A DNA stretch of 64,000 bases from Syntrophobacteraceae bacterium (lineage in GTDB: Bacteria > Desulfobacterota > Syntrophobacteria > Syntrophobacterales > Syntrophobacteraceae). A program made the translations under genes and the position numbers. The notes under the pieces are model-generated. The model saw only the letters and a program-made list of their open reading frames with translations, searched no databases and was not told where the DNA came from. This document shows positions 1 through 9,648 of the stretch, piece after piece (position 1 is the first letter of the stretch; each line of letters opens with the position of its first letter). The stretch covers positions 62,001-126,000 of the forward strand of contig JARLHO010000112.1 in assembly GCA_031292215.1 (NCBI GenBank), given 5' to 3'.

Positions 1-220
1 TCATCATCCCGGGTATCCCCAGGCAGTGGTCGGCATGCAGGTGCGTTACGGCGATCACCTTGAGGCCCCGCACCCCGAGTCGGGCTTTTTTCCAGTTTAT
101 CTGCGTTCCTTCCCCCGCATCGAACAGATAGAGCGCCCCGTTTAGCCGTACTGCCATGGAAGAGAGCATTCTATAGGGCATCGGCATCATTCCGCCGGTC
201 CCGATCAATATGCATTCCAA
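1..220 (-). CDS. rnz: Ribonuclease Z, N-terminal part (cut by window edge)
   Basis: Read on the minus strand, this gives the N-terminal 73 residues of a metallo-beta-lactamase-fold tRNA 3' processing endonuclease. The start of the protein reads ECILIGTGGMMPMPYR, followed by the typical LFDAGEGTQ segment and the zinc-binding THLHADH motif near residue 62. No ATG is in frame; an in-frame stop lies about 80 bases upstream. I chose the TTG at 220 because it puts Met directly before the family's usual start and because GAGGA sits seven bases upstream. RNase Z trims the 3' trailer of tRNA precursors in the cytoplasm. The gene continues beyond base 1. The following 122 bases (221-342) are a divergent spacer to the next gene and show no clear promoter to me. 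Confidence 0.85.
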   Translation of the reverse strand, partial: MECILIGTGGMMPMPYRMLSSMAVRLNGALYLFDAGEGTQINWKKARLGVRGLKVIAVTHLHADHCLGIPGMM

Positions 221-342
221 TTCGTGTTCCTCTTCGTCAATGGAAAGATAAAAATACCGAATCCGCCTTTTGATGGAATTTTTTCCACTGGTAAAGTATC
301 ATTAAACCGATTCGATTAGAAACCGGCGTTTTAGAAGGGAGC

Positions 343-1038
343 ATGAAAATGGTTGACGAAAGCGGGTGTAGCACGGATTACGTAAAGATGCCGGTAAGCC
401 GGCTGGACAAAGGGGAGATGGGGGCCTTGCTGGCTCGGGCCGGCGCGGGAAAAACAGCGGTTCTTACTCATCTTGGGCTGGGGTACCTCCTCGACAGGCA
501 ACCTGTGCTCCATGTATGCGTCGACGTTGTCCCGGAGAAAGTCAAACTCTGGTACAACGAGCTTTTGAGGGACATTTTTTCGACCGCCGCCCCCCAAAGC
601 AACCTGGCCGATCTGCAGCATGCCGTTGAACCCTTGAGATTCATCATGTCGTTTCTAAACCAGACGTTTAGTCCGGAAAAACTGGAAACGGGCATCGACA
701 ACTTAAGGAGTCAGGCCGGGTTTGAGCCTGCGGTTATCATTTTAGACGGTCTGGACTTCGGGCGGGAGAGGGCTCTTATCGAAAAATTAGCAGAGCTCGC
801 CCGTAAACTTTCCACCCCCGTCTGGGTTTCCGCAAGGTCTCATCGCCACATTCCAGACGTTAACGATAGAGGGGTCCCCTACCCGATCGATGCGATGGAC
901 GATCTGTTTAGCTCCATCTTTATCCTTGAGGCCGAAGACGCCGGCATACGGCTTAAGGCGCTAAAGGAAAAGGGTAGCTACAATCCGGTGGCTACCGACT
1001 TTTTTCTGGACCCCATCACTTTTCTGCCGCGCAAGTAA
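343..1038 (+). CDS. P-loop ATPase of RecA/RAD55-like type
   Basis: This 231-residue soluble protein has a clear Walker A motif near residues 31-38 (A-x4-GKT, seen as ARAGAGKT) and a hydrophobic strand ending in Asp near residues 130-140 (IILDGLDF) that serves as Walker B. The arrangement, with a short N-terminus before the P-loop and a D-G-L-D after the Walker B strand, resembles small RAD55/KaiC-like or AAA ATPases found as unassigned proteins in Desulfobacterota. The substrate and partners are unknown. The following gene starts 26 bases later on the same strand, so the two are probably co-transcribed. An ATG at 349 is an alternative start. I am sure of the ATPase fold but not of the function. 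Confidence 0.7.
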   Translation: MKMVDESGCSTDYVKMPVSRLDKGEMGALLARAGAGKTAVLTHLGLGYLLDRQPVLHVCVDVVPEKVKLWYNELLRDIFSTAAPQSNLADLQHAVEPLRFIMSFLNQTFSPEKLETGIDNLRSQAGFEPAVIILDGLDFGRERALIEKLAELARKLSTPVWVSARSHRHIPDVNDRGVPYPIDAMDDLFSSIFILEAEDAGIRLKALKEKGSYNPVATDFFLDPITFLPRK

Positions 1039-1064
1039 TTGCATTTTCCGCTGCGCGGCGGACC

Positions 1065-1808
1065 GTGAAAAATGGTGAGGTCTTCGGTCCGCTTATGGAT
1101 GACGATCTGATTTCGAGCCTCACGCGACAGGTAAAACAGGAGGTAGTGGAAAACTATCTGCTGGAGCGTCGCCTCATAGAGCTGCAAATCGACCATGTAG
1201 AGGAGTTGGCCGGTGCTGCGAGGAAACAGGCGCAAGCCGTCGGTCTGCGGCTGGCAAGGATTTCCACCCTCATGATCGAGCCCGGGATGCGGGGCAGGCT
1301 CGATGAAATTCTCGGAGTAAACCTTACCTGCTTTTGGACCTCCTGCCTGGAGGGGAAGTACAGGGGGCAGGTGCGCTTTATCCGGGCAAGAGGGCTTACG
1401 AAAAATTCGAAATTTCGAAAAGTTGTCCTTGAGGCTTACAGCCGGCTTCATTCCTGGATGGCACGCTATGAAAAAATGTATGGCCGGATTGCAGAGGAGT
1501 GCAAAGCGGTCAACACGAACATCGAAACCTTTCAGAGAAATTTCGACTTGCTTTGCATTCTAAATTTTCTGAAAGGGTTGGACACGCAGGGGATCGAGAG
1601 GAAAAAAATCCTGGGGGAAAATTTTACCGCCCGGGAAATGGGCGCCTTGGACCAAAACCTTTACATCAATCCCGTGTCGGTGGAAAAAATTGATGTTCCG
1701 CCCCCCTTGCATCTTCCCGCTCCCGATTCGGTCAGGGGGAAACTGTGTATGCTGGCAGATGAAATATTTGTCCGCTACCCTGAAAAGGTGAGAAAAATCC
1801 TCATGTAG
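1065..1808 (+). CDS. Uncharacterised alpha-helical protein, partner of the P-loop ATPase
   Basis: This 247-residue protein starts with GTG and lies 26 bases after the ATPase gene. I do not recognise a family. It has no signal peptide or membrane segment. The composition is rich in Leu, Glu, Lys and Arg, and long stretches (about residues 10-70 and 110-170) look helical. Charged heptad-like runs suggest a scaffold or an adaptor. The pairing with the upstream ATPase is the only functional hint. It could be a regulatory subunit or a substrate of the ATPase. It is a real gene by codon texture and by its tight spacing, but its role is unknown. Confidence 0.55.
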   Translation: MKNGEVFGPLMDDDLISSLTRQVKQEVVENYLLERRLIELQIDHVEELAGAARKQAQAVGLRLARISTLMIEPGMRGRLDEILGVNLTCFWTSCLEGKYRGQVRFIRARGLTKNSKFRKVVLEAYSRLHSWMARYEKMYGRIAEECKAVNTNIETFQRNFDLLCILNFLKGLDTQGIERKKILGENFTAREMGALDQNLYINPVSVEKIDVPPPLHLPAPDSVRGKLCMLADEIFVRYPEKVRKILM

Positions 1809-2001
1809 GACTTCCCCGGCGATCTTTTTCGGCGGATTTTTCGCTTATTTGCGATTTGACGGTTTGCCGGTTTGGGTATATCTCTCTCCTCGCTTGCATG
1901 AATTTTTGCTTGGCAGGACTTCCGGCCCGCGGGTTTGGGCCGGATTATTTTCTCCTTGTCGCCTCCGAGGGGGCGACAACGACTCGGGTTGTGGAGGGCA
2001 G

Positions 2002-3054
2002 TTGGTTAGAATAGCCACTCGGAAGAGGTTCTGGGTCGCCGCTCTTTTTGGCGTCCTAATCCTGTTTTATACCGTCAGGCAGGCCAACTTCCACAAGTTT
2101 GTGGAACACTTTGGTGATATAGATCCCTTTTGGGCCGCTATGGTGGTCGCCTCGGCCTTCCTGAGCTATGTCTGCATCGCGGGGGTGCTTAAAAAGCTGC
2201 TTGGCGGCATCAGCTTGCCGATCTCTTTTGGGTCGTGCCTTAAAATCTCGCTTTTGTCAAATACGCTCAACTCCCTCATGTCGGTCGCCGGACTGAGCGG
2301 GGTCGCCGCCAAAGTCTACCTGCTCTCGCGCGAAGACATCCCGCCGAGCAATACGCTTTCAGTTTCGATCATCCACGGATTTCTCACCAACACTATTGCG
2401 GTTTTGTTCATCTACCTGGGGTTTTTCTACCTTTACAGCAAACACCAGATAACCGATCTCGACCAGGTGGTGTTCGGGGTGTTGATTCTTCTTGTCGCAT
2501 TCCTTTTGACCCTTGTGACCATCCAGACGATCATCCACGAGGGGTTTAGAACCAGGCTGTGGAATGTGGGGCTTAGGATAGCCACCGCATTGTGCACAAA
2601 AATCGGCAAGCCCCACTGGATCAAAAGGGAACGGGCCGAAGCTTTTTTTCAAAACTTTACCGGCAGCCTCAATACGATTATGAATAACCGCGGGGTGCTG
2701 CTTGCCCCGGCGACTCTTGCTCTTTTCGACTGGCTGTTTATGTTTCTTTGCCTCAAGTTTTCCTTCATCGCCATTGGCTACCCGGTGGATAATAAAACGG
2801 TGATGGTGGGGTTTTCGGTGGGCCTGTTCATAAGCATGTTTTCCCTGACTCCGGCCTCGATAGGACTTATGGAGGGTTCGATGGCCTGGACTTTCTATCA
2901 GATGGGGCAGGATTACGATCTGGCCCTTCTCGCCATCCTGATTTACAGAATAGCCTACTATTTCATTCCGATCGGAGTGAGCCTTCTTTTCCTCAAACGC
3001 TTCTTCCCGGATACCGACCTTGGAAAGCAGGGCAAGGGGTACGGAAAAAGCTAG
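2002..3054 (+). CDS. Flippase-like integral membrane protein (lysylphosphatidylglycerol synthase TM-region family)
   Basis: The product of about 350 residues is a polytopic inner-membrane protein of the AglD/MprF transmembrane family (UPF0104). Visible signs are a TM segment right after the start, a second TM with a short KKLLGG loop, the SLLSNTLNSLMSVAGLSGV region, and the late segment SLTPASIGLMEGSMAWTFY, which fits the family's conserved P-x-G-x-G/E loop. Members act as putative lipid flippases or as the membrane half of MprF. I set the start at TTG 2002, preceded by GGAGGG, because the open frame upstream (from 1849) encodes an implausible Cys/Gly-rich stretch before the first TM. Its neighbours give no further clue about the lipid moved. 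Confidence 0.7.
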   Translation: MVRIATRKRFWVAALFGVLILFYTVRQANFHKFVEHFGDIDPFWAAMVVASAFLSYVCIAGVLKKLLGGISLPISFGSCLKISLLSNTLNSLMSVAGLSGVAAKVYLLSREDIPPSNTLSVSIIHGFLTNTIAVLFIYLGFFYLYSKHQITDLDQVVFGVLILLVAFLLTLVTIQTIIHEGFRTRLWNVGLRIATALCTKIGKPHWIKRERAEAFFQNFTGSLNTIMNNRGVLLAPATLALFDWLFMFLCLKFSFIAIGYPVDNKTVMVGFSVGLFISMFSLTPASIGLMEGSMAWTFYQMGQDYDLALLAILIYRIAYYFIPIGVSLLFLKRFFPDTDLGKQGKGYGKS

Positions 3055-3301
3055 GTAAATCTCCGATATGTATATGCTTTGGTAATCCAATAAATGCATC
3101 GAAATCTCGGGTTTGTCTTTCCAAAATTCCCGCCGGCACTTCCATTTTCCTCAAACAAGCTTAGGTTGACTTTTAGCGGGACTTCAAAACGTGACCGTTT
3201 TAGTCCAACTATCTCAAGAAGCGGGTAGTGTATGGATTTCGATTGGATATCATAGCTCAAGCAGCCGTAATTAGTGTAAAATCAATATATAGGGGGCTCT
3301 C

Positions 3302-5281
3302 ATGAACGGTGGGAGAGATGAATTTTTAAAGTCCATGGAAAAGCTGATCCAAAAGTCGGGATCGCAAAGCGTGATGTGGGAAGGAAGCATGAAGGAGTAC
3401 CTCGCCTTTGTCGCCGAAAACCCCAAAGTTGCTCAAACTGCTCCTGCCCGCATATACGATATGATCGCCTCGCGGGGAACCTCCGATCCCCTGGGGCTCG
3501 AAAAGCTTCCTCATTACGAGGATCTGGTTCGCTACAATTTTTTCTCGACCGAGATCTTTGGAATCGAGGAATCCTTGCACGACCTGGTGCGCTTTTTCCG
3601 GGCGGGGGCCAATCGCACCGAGACGGGCAAGAGGATCCTGATACTGGTGGGGCCGGTTTCCTCGGGGAAATCCACCATAGCGACCCTTCTTCGGGCGGGG
3701 CTGGAAAAAGTGGAAATTCCCGTCTATGCGATCAAGGGGTGCCCGATACACGAGGAACCGCTGCACTTGATTCCTCGCTCGCTTCGGGCGGAATTTGAAA
3801 AGCTTCTCGGGGTAAAGATCGAAGGCGACCTGTGTCCGGTGTGCAAATGGAACCTGGAAAACGGCCATGGGGGCGACGACGTCCGTTTTGGCTGGCAGGA
3901 CATGCCGGTTATTCAGATAGGTTTGAGCGAGCGCGACCGGGCGGGCATAGGCACCTTTCAGCCCTCGGATCCGAAAAATCAGGACATCTCCGAGCTGATC
4001 GGCCATGTCGATCTGGGAAAAATCACCAAATACGGCGAGGCGCATCCCCTGGGGTATAAATTTGACGGCGAGATCGAGATCGCCAACCGGGGGCTCATAG
4101 AATACATCGAAATCTTAAAATGCGACATCAAGTTCCATTATGTGCTGATAACGGTTGCCCAGGAACAGTTGATCAAGGCCCCGGGGTTTCCCCAGATATA
4201 CATCGACACGGTGATCTTAAGCCACACCAACCAGACCGAGTTCGATAAATTTAAGGCCAGCAAGGAAAACGAAGCCCTCCACGACAGGATGTACCCGATA
4301 TATGTTCCCTACAACCTGCGGATAAAAGACGAGGTTTCCATCTACACGAAGTTGACCGAAAGGAGCGAATTCGACCGCAAAGTCCATATTGCGCCGTTTA
4401 CTTTCGAAGCCGCTGCGATGTTTGCGGTGCTGACCCGCCTTGCCCCCTCGAACCTTTGTCCGGAACTGGTGAGGAAGGCGAGGTATTACGACGGCCAGGT
4501 CATAATGGAAAAGGAAAAAGACCCGGTGAGCGTAAAAAAATTGCGCCTCGAGGGAAGGGACCGGTCCGAGGGGATGAGCGGGATAAGCCCCCGGTTCGTT
4601 ATGAACGCGATAAACATCGCCATGGGCTCGGCCCTGGAGGCGAGCGGCTGCATTAGCCCGGTCGATATCATTCGGGCGCTCACTCACCAGTTCGAGCACC
4701 ACATCGGGTTTAGCGATGAGGAAAAGGCCCGCTACCTCGAGTTGCTAAAAGGCGAAAAGGGCAGCGCGCTATCCGAATACCGCGACGAAGCAAAGCGTGA
4801 GGTAAACCATGCCTTCCTTTTTGCCTACGAAGACCAGGCGCAGGCGCTTTTTGAAAATTATATGAAAAACGCCGTGGCCTTTTGTCTTAAACGAAAGACC
4901 ATGGACCCGGTCACCCAGGAGGAGCAGGAGCCCGATGAAAGGCTCATGCGCTCCATCGAGGAGATGATCGGGATATCGGAGCTTGCCAAAAGGGAGTTTC
5001 GCCAGGGGCTTTTCGTATTCAAGTCCGATGCCCTGGACCGGGGGGAAAAGTTTAGCTTCGATACGTACCTGCCGCTTCAGGAGGGGATTGAAAAGAAGCT
5101 TATGGCCGATCTAAGAAATATTGTTTCGCTAACGCTTGCCGATGAGAACATCAAAGGAGATCCCAAAAGGCAGAAGCGCCGGGAAGATGCCCTCTCAAGG
5201 CTCATGGAGAAGGGCTATTGCGCCGTGTGCGCAAATAATCTGCTCCATTTCGTGGGGGAGATGTTGAGAAAGGAGGAGTAG
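3302..5281 (+). CDS. prkA: PrkA AAA+ serine protein kinase / protease-like
   Basis: This 659-residue protein matches PrkA along its length. The N-terminal third holds the AAA-type P-loop (GPVSSGKSTIATLL, about residues 116-129) and a C-x2-C pair (CPVCKW) typical of PrkA from this lineage. The middle contains the conserved E-F-x-K-F and Y-x-P-Y segments, and the C-terminal part is the PrkA kinase-related domain. PrkA is described as a serine protein kinase in Bacillus and has AAA+ protease-like features. It is linked to sporulation, nitrogen or stationary-phase stress. It leads the well-known three-gene set with the next two genes; the spacing of four bases and the ATG overlap after that indicate one operon. 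The RBS AGGGGG lies five bases before the ATG. Confidence 0.93.
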   Translation: MNGGRDEFLKSMEKLIQKSGSQSVMWEGSMKEYLAFVAENPKVAQTAPARIYDMIASRGTSDPLGLEKLPHYEDLVRYNFFSTEIFGIEESLHDLVRFFRAGANRTETGKRILILVGPVSSGKSTIATLLRAGLEKVEIPVYAIKGCPIHEEPLHLIPRSLRAEFEKLLGVKIEGDLCPVCKWNLENGHGGDDVRFGWQDMPVIQIGLSERDRAGIGTFQPSDPKNQDISELIGHVDLGKITKYGEAHPLGYKFDGEIEIANRGLIEYIEILKCDIKFHYVLITVAQEQLIKAPGFPQIYIDTVILSHTNQTEFDKFKASKENEALHDRMYPIYVPYNLRIKDEVSIYTKLTERSEFDRKVHIAPFTFEAAAMFAVLTRLAPSNLCPELVRKARYYDGQVIMEKEKDPVSVKKLRLEGRDRSEGMSGISPRFVMNAINIAMGSALEASGCISPVDIIRALTHQFEHHIGFSDEEKARYLELLKGEKGSALSEYRDEAKREVNHAFLFAYEDQAQALFENYMKNAVAFCLKRKTMDPVTQEEQEPDERLMRSIEEMIGISELAKREFRQGLFVFKSDALDRGEKFSFDTYLPLQEGIEKKLMADLRNIVSLTLADENIKGDPKRQKRREDALSRLMEKGYCAVCANNLLHFVGEMLRKEE

Positions 5282-5285
5282 TGTT

Positions 5286-6629
5286 ATGGGGGTGCTTAAA
5301 CCTGACTACGATTCCATCTCGCGGGGGAGCGCCGATGCCGCCCGCCATCGCGAAAAGATAAAGGAAGCCATCCAGAGGAATCTGCCCGACATCATAAGCG
5401 ATGAAGCGATAATAACGAAAAGCGGAGATCAGTTGGTCCGGGTGCCGGTGCGGGGAATAAAGAGCTTTCGGTTTATCCACCGGTATGCCGACTCGGTCCA
5501 GGGGGGATTTGGAAGCGGCGAGTCCGAAGAGGGTAAAGTGATAGGCAGGCGTCCCCGGCCGGGAAATGGAAGACCTGGCAAGCCCGGCGAAGAGCCCGGG
5601 GTGGATTATCTGGAAACCGAAATAGAGATTGCCGAACTGGTGCGGATGATGCTCGAAGATATCGGGCTTCCCAACCTGCAGCGAAAAGAAGTCGTGGAAG
5701 CGGTCGTTACCAGGGGCTGGAAACACTATTCGATCGAAAAACACGGCATAGTCCCTCGGCTGGAAAAAAAGCGAACGATAAAGGAGGCCATAAAAAGAAC
5801 CCAGATCCTGGTGCAGAACCTGATGCTGCGGTCGCAAAGAGATGAGGACGCGTGCCGGCAGGCCTTAGATGAGGCCAACGGAGATTTTGACGAGGCCCTG
5901 GAGCGGTTATTGTCTGTAAATGTGGTCCATCCGGCGCCGGGGGCCGAGGGCCTTTCCGACTCGGGGGCCCTTCGGATCGAAAACTCCGACCTGCGTTTTC
6001 GAACGATCGAAGAAGATGCCCAGTACCAGTCAAATGCTGTGGTCATCGCCATGATGGATGTCTCGGGCAGCATGGACACCATGAAAAAATACCTTGCGCG
6101 CTCCTTTTACTTTTGGATGACTTCCTTTTTACGGGTCGTCTACAAGAGGGTGGAGATACGGTTCATCGCCCACACTACCACGGCCCGCCTGGTGGACGAA
6201 CACCAGTTCCTGCACCAGGGCGAATCCGGGGGGACCTCGTGCCATTCGGCCTATGAGCTTGCCACCAACCTCATCGACACCGAATACCCGACCTCCCGGT
6301 GGAATGTCTATCCCTTCCATTTCTCGGACGGCGAAGACTGGGACGTCGATCGCACGATACATTCCCTGGAAAGAATGCTCCAAAGGGGAGTGGCCAACTT
6401 CGGCTATGGCGAAATCCAATCGGAGCACTCTTCCTCGGTGCTCATGGAAGCCTACAGGAAAAAGATCGGGCTGGAAGCCGACCGGTTTGAAAATTTTTCC
6501 TTCTTTCGCGGGGCCGGGGGGCCCTCTCCGGTCCTTGGCGTTATAATTAAGGGGAAATCAGATATTTATCCGGCACTTAGAGTGTTTCTCCATTCGGCCG
6601 ATCGCAAGGGGGGGAGGCTAGGGGCATGA
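5286..6629 (+). CDS. yeaH: YeaH/YhbH family protein (DUF444, VWA-like)
   Basis: This 447-residue cytoplasmic protein is the DUF444 member that always accompanies PrkA. The C-terminal half contains a von Willebrand A-like metal site: DVSGSM near residues 258-263 (an exact D-x-S-x-S MIDAS start) and a later DGEDWD. The N-terminal part is charged and carries a Gly-rich linker typical of the family. The gene starts four bases after prkA with AAAGGAGG upstream, and its stop overlaps the ATG of spoVR (ATGA). Together these genes form a stress-response module in enterobacteria, and the VWA part probably mediates a protein interaction with the PrkA kinase. Confidence 0.92.
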   Translation: MGVLKPDYDSISRGSADAARHREKIKEAIQRNLPDIISDEAIITKSGDQLVRVPVRGIKSFRFIHRYADSVQGGFGSGESEEGKVIGRRPRPGNGRPGKPGEEPGVDYLETEIEIAELVRMMLEDIGLPNLQRKEVVEAVVTRGWKHYSIEKHGIVPRLEKKRTIKEAIKRTQILVQNLMLRSQRDEDACRQALDEANGDFDEALERLLSVNVVHPAPGAEGLSDSGALRIENSDLRFRTIEEDAQYQSNAVVIAMMDVSGSMDTMKKYLARSFYFWMTSFLRVVYKRVEIRFIAHTTTARLVDEHQFLHQGESGGTSCHSAYELATNLIDTEYPTSRWNVYPFHFSDGEDWDVDRTIHSLERMLQRGVANFGYGEIQSEHSSSVLMEAYRKKIGLEADRFENFSFFRGAGGPSPVLGVIIKGKSDIYPALRVFLHSADRKGGRLGA

Positions 6630-8116
6630 GCGATCTCGATCTAAAGAAACTAAACGAGGCCGACAGGCTCATACGGGAAATCGGAGCCCAATTTGGCCTC
6701 GACTTCCTGGAGCAGGAATTCGAGGTGGTTCCGGCGCGAAAGATGCTCGAAATTCTTGCCTACCGCTTGCCCGTAAACTTTTCTCACTGGAGCTTCGGGC
6801 GCGATTATGAAATCGAGCGCACTAAATACGAGCACGGTTTTTCGGTCCCCTATGAGGTCGTTTTCAACTCCGATCCGGCGCGCGCCTATCTCATGGAAAC
6901 CAACCCGTTGCCGGTCCAGATCCTGGTGATGGCCCACGTCTATGCCCACAATGATTTCATTAAGAATAACCGCCATTTCCAGATAACGCGCCGCGACATG
7001 ATCAGCTCGGCCTCGGAGGCCGCCCGCCGCTTTCGCCGCTACGAAGAGGACTACGGCCGGGCGCCGGTCGAAAAGCTTGTCGACGCCGGGATGGCCATCG
7101 AGTGGAATATTGACCCGGACGAGCTCATTTTGCCCGAAACCGAGGCCCAGACCCGCGAGAGGCTCTATGGGTGGTCTGGAAAACCTCCCGTTGACGGAGG
7201 CTTTGACGACCTGCTGCCGAAAAAAAAGAGCATCTCCACCGAAGAAAAGCGAATGCTCAGGCGAAAGACGCCCCCCGAGCCCACCATGGACATTTTGAAA
7301 TACGTGATCGAAAATTCGCCGGTCCTGTCCTTCGAATGGCAAAAGGATATCTTGAGCACCATTCGCGGCCAGGCTCTTTATTTTCTGCCCTACAGGCGCA
7401 CCAAGATCATGAACGAGGGGTGGGCCACCTTCTGGCACGAAAAGATAATGAACCGGCTTTTTTCGGAAGGTTTTTTGAACGCCGAGGCCCACGGCTACTA
7501 CAACCTGTATAACTCCCGGGTAAAGGCTCACAGCCCCCGGACAATCAACCCGTACCTGCTTGGAAGCGCTCTTTTTAGAAATATCGAGATGCGGTGGAAC
7601 ACCGGCCGGTTCGGTTCTGCCTACGAATCCTGCTCCGATGCGGAAAAGAGGCAAAACTGGGATCTGCACCTCGCAAAGGGCCGCGAAAAGATTATGGAGG
7701 TGCGGCGAACGCACATGGACTGGTTTTTTATCGACGAATTTCTTAATCGCGACGTTGTGGACGAACTGCAGCTCTACGTCTACCAGGAATCCGACCAGGG
7801 CACCCACCTCGATTTGAAGGTCGGGGAAACCGACTGGAAAAAAATCAAACAGTTGATGGTCCAAAGCCTCATGAACTGGGGGATACCAAGGATTTTGGTA
7901 ATGGACGGAAACTACCGCAACAGTTCCCAGTTATACCTCAAGCATGAATTCGAAGGGATGCCGCTAGACGATGAGTATTGCCGAAAAACCCTCGAACATA
8001 TCCATTTCCTTTGGGGCCGCCCGGCCCACCTGGAGACTATCGACCCGGAGTCCTCACGCAAAGTGGTCTATTCGGTCGATACCGACGGCGCGCACCGCGT
8101 GATTCGAACGGAATAG
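6626..8116 (+). CDS. spoVR: SpoVR family protein (YcgB-like)
   Basis: This 496-residue protein is a full-length SpoVR homologue. Supporting segments are the early YRLPVNFSHWSFGRDYE region, the MNEGWATFWHEKIMNRL motif in the middle (H-E and W-A-x-F/Y-W conserved), the downstream YYNLYNSRV and NPYLLGSALFRNIE, and the C-terminal basic tail. SpoVR is needed for spore cortex formation in Bacillus. In non-sporulating Gram-negatives it is a stress gene of unknown biochemical action encoded with prkA and yeaH, as here. The four-base overlap with yeaH shows translational coupling. Nothing in the window suggests sporulation. Confidence 0.93.
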   Translation: MSDLDLKKLNEADRLIREIGAQFGLDFLEQEFEVVPARKMLEILAYRLPVNFSHWSFGRDYEIERTKYEHGFSVPYEVVFNSDPARAYLMETNPLPVQILVMAHVYAHNDFIKNNRHFQITRRDMISSASEAARRFRRYEEDYGRAPVEKLVDAGMAIEWNIDPDELILPETEAQTRERLYGWSGKPPVDGGFDDLLPKKKSISTEEKRMLRRKTPPEPTMDILKYVIENSPVLSFEWQKDILSTIRGQALYFLPYRRTKIMNEGWATFWHEKIMNRLFSEGFLNAEAHGYYNLYNSRVKAHSPRTINPYLLGSALFRNIEMRWNTGRFGSAYESCSDAEKRQNWDLHLAKGREKIMEVRRTHMDWFFIDEFLNRDVVDELQLYVYQESDQGTHLDLKVGETDWKKIKQLMVQSLMNWGIPRILVMDGNYRNSSQLYLKHEFEGMPLDDEYCRKTLEHIHFLWGRPAHLETIDPESSRKVVYSVDTDGAHRVIRTE

Positions 8117-8310
8117 CCGGCCAAAGCGCCCGGCGCCACCCGATAGCACTGAAAGTGGTGAGCCCGCTGCGCGTTAACGTTTCCCCGGGCGTCTTTTGCG
8201 GCCAATACCCCAGGCCGTGGAAGTCCCCTCTTAAGGGCTGGCCGCGGGACTTAAAATCGGTTATATTCAGTAGCCTTCATATACGGCCGGAAACTAACGG
8301 GAACCAGCAA

Positions 8311-9603
8311 TTGAGACACTTGATCGATGAAACAAGCGGCCGAGGCCGCTTTAAAAATGTCTTTCGCGCCCTTCGCCACAGAAACTACCGCCTTTTTTTC
8401 ATCGGACAGGGACTATCGCTTATCGGCACGTGGACTCAGCAGGTCGCCCTCAGTTGGCTGGTCTATACCCTTACCGGCTCGACCGTTTTGCTTGGGACCG
8501 TCGCCTTTTGCAGTCAGGTCCCCATGCTCCTTCTGGGGCCTTGGGCAGGGGTTTGCGCCGACAGGTTCGACCGAAAAAAGCTCCTGCTCTGGACCCAGGG
8601 GCTCGCGATGGCGCAGGCGTTTGTCCTGGCAGGGCTTGTGCTAAGCGGTCTTATCCGCACCTACGAGATCATTGCTCTAAGTGTTTTGATCGGCGCCATA
8701 AACGCCTTCGATATCCCCATCAGGCAATCGTTTGTCATGGCGATGGTAGAAGATAAAGAGGATCTGGGGAACGCGATAGCGCTAAGTTCCGCGATGTTTA
8801 ACTGCGCCCGTTTGATCGGACCTTCGGTTGCGGGGATCCTCATTTCGGCTTTCGGGGAGGGGATCTGTTTTCTGATAAACGGCGTAAGCTTTGTGCCTGT
8901 GCTGATTGCCCTTCAGGCCGTCAGGGCGCCGGGAAAAAAGGCCGGCGCAAAAAAGGGCAGGGTGTTTAGCGAGTTTGGCGAAGCAGTCGTCTACGCGCGC
9001 AGGTTCGAGCCGATCCTTGCGATTCTTGCGATGCTCGCCGTGTTTGGTCTTGCCGGTTCCCCCTACATCGTGCTCTTGCCCGCCGTAGCAAAAAACGTTC
9101 TCCACGGGGGCGCCTATGCCTACGGATTTCTTATGTCTTCCTCGGGGCTTGGAGCCATTGCGGGCACTATCTATCTGGCTTCCCGCAGGAGCGCCAAGGG
9201 GCTGATTAAAGCCATCCCCGCGGCCATGGGAATATTTGGAACGGCCATAGCCGCCTTTGCCTTCTCGCATACGTTTGTCCCTTGCGTGCTGTTCATGTTC
9301 CTTGCCGGCTTTTCGATGATGATCCAGATCGCTTCGAGCAACACGATCATTCAAACGGTGGTGGAGGAAGACAAGCGGGGCCGTATAATGGGTCTTTACG
9401 CAATGTCGCTTATGGGCGTCATGCCCTTCGGAAGTCTTCTTGCCGGAAGTATCGCCGGTAAAATTGGAGTCGAGAGCACCCTGCTGGGAAGCGCTGCCCT
9501 TTGTATTGTCGGGGCCGCGGTTTTTGCCGGCAGACTTCCTCGCCTGGGCCATATGCTTCAGCCGATGTTTTCCAGGATCGAAGCGGAGACCTCGAAAAAT
9601 TAA
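8311..9603 (+). CDS. MFS transporter (MFS_3 / EntS-like exporter)
   Basis: This protein of about 430 residues has the MFS_3 family layout of twelve membrane segments. The start region FKNVFRALRHRNYRLFF leads into TM1, then SLIGTWTQQVALSWLVY, a class-specific loop (GVCADRFDRKK, the MFS motif A between TM2 and TM3) and a second half beginning near residue 220. It most likely exports a small lipophilic compound or siderophore. No ATG fits well: the open frame starts upstream inside spoVR, and TTG at 8311 or 8320 gives the normal family N-terminus. The gap of 194 bases from spoVR could hold a promoter, but no convincing one is seen. It is probably not functionally tied to prkA. Confidence 0.8.
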   Translation: MRHLIDETSGRGRFKNVFRALRHRNYRLFFIGQGLSLIGTWTQQVALSWLVYTLTGSTVLLGTVAFCSQVPMLLLGPWAGVCADRFDRKKLLLWTQGLAMAQAFVLAGLVLSGLIRTYEIIALSVLIGAINAFDIPIRQSFVMAMVEDKEDLGNAIALSSAMFNCARLIGPSVAGILISAFGEGICFLINGVSFVPVLIALQAVRAPGKKAGAKKGRVFSEFGEAVVYARRFEPILAILAMLAVFGLAGSPYIVLLPAVAKNVLHGGAYAYGFLMSSSGLGAIAGTIYLASRRSAKGLIKAIPAAMGIFGTAIAAFAFSHTFVPCVLFMFLAGFSMMIQIASSNTIIQTVVEEDKRGRIMGLYAMSLMGVMPFGSLLAGSIAGKIGVESTLLGSAALCIVGAAVFAGRLPRLGHMLQPMFSRIEAETSKN

Positions 9604-9648
9604 GCGGGAGGACTTTTTGCCGTTACCTTGCGAGAAGGAGGAGACCGC

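Noticed and set aside
1849-2001. N-terminal extension of the flippase-like protein from TTG 1849
   Set aside because: The extra 51 codons lack a ribosome site and give an odd Cys/Gly/Arg-rich stretch before the first membrane span.
6650-7864. Minus-strand open frame of 404 codons opposite spoVR
   Set aside because: It is the antisense of a clear full-length SpoVR gene, with no motif of its own.
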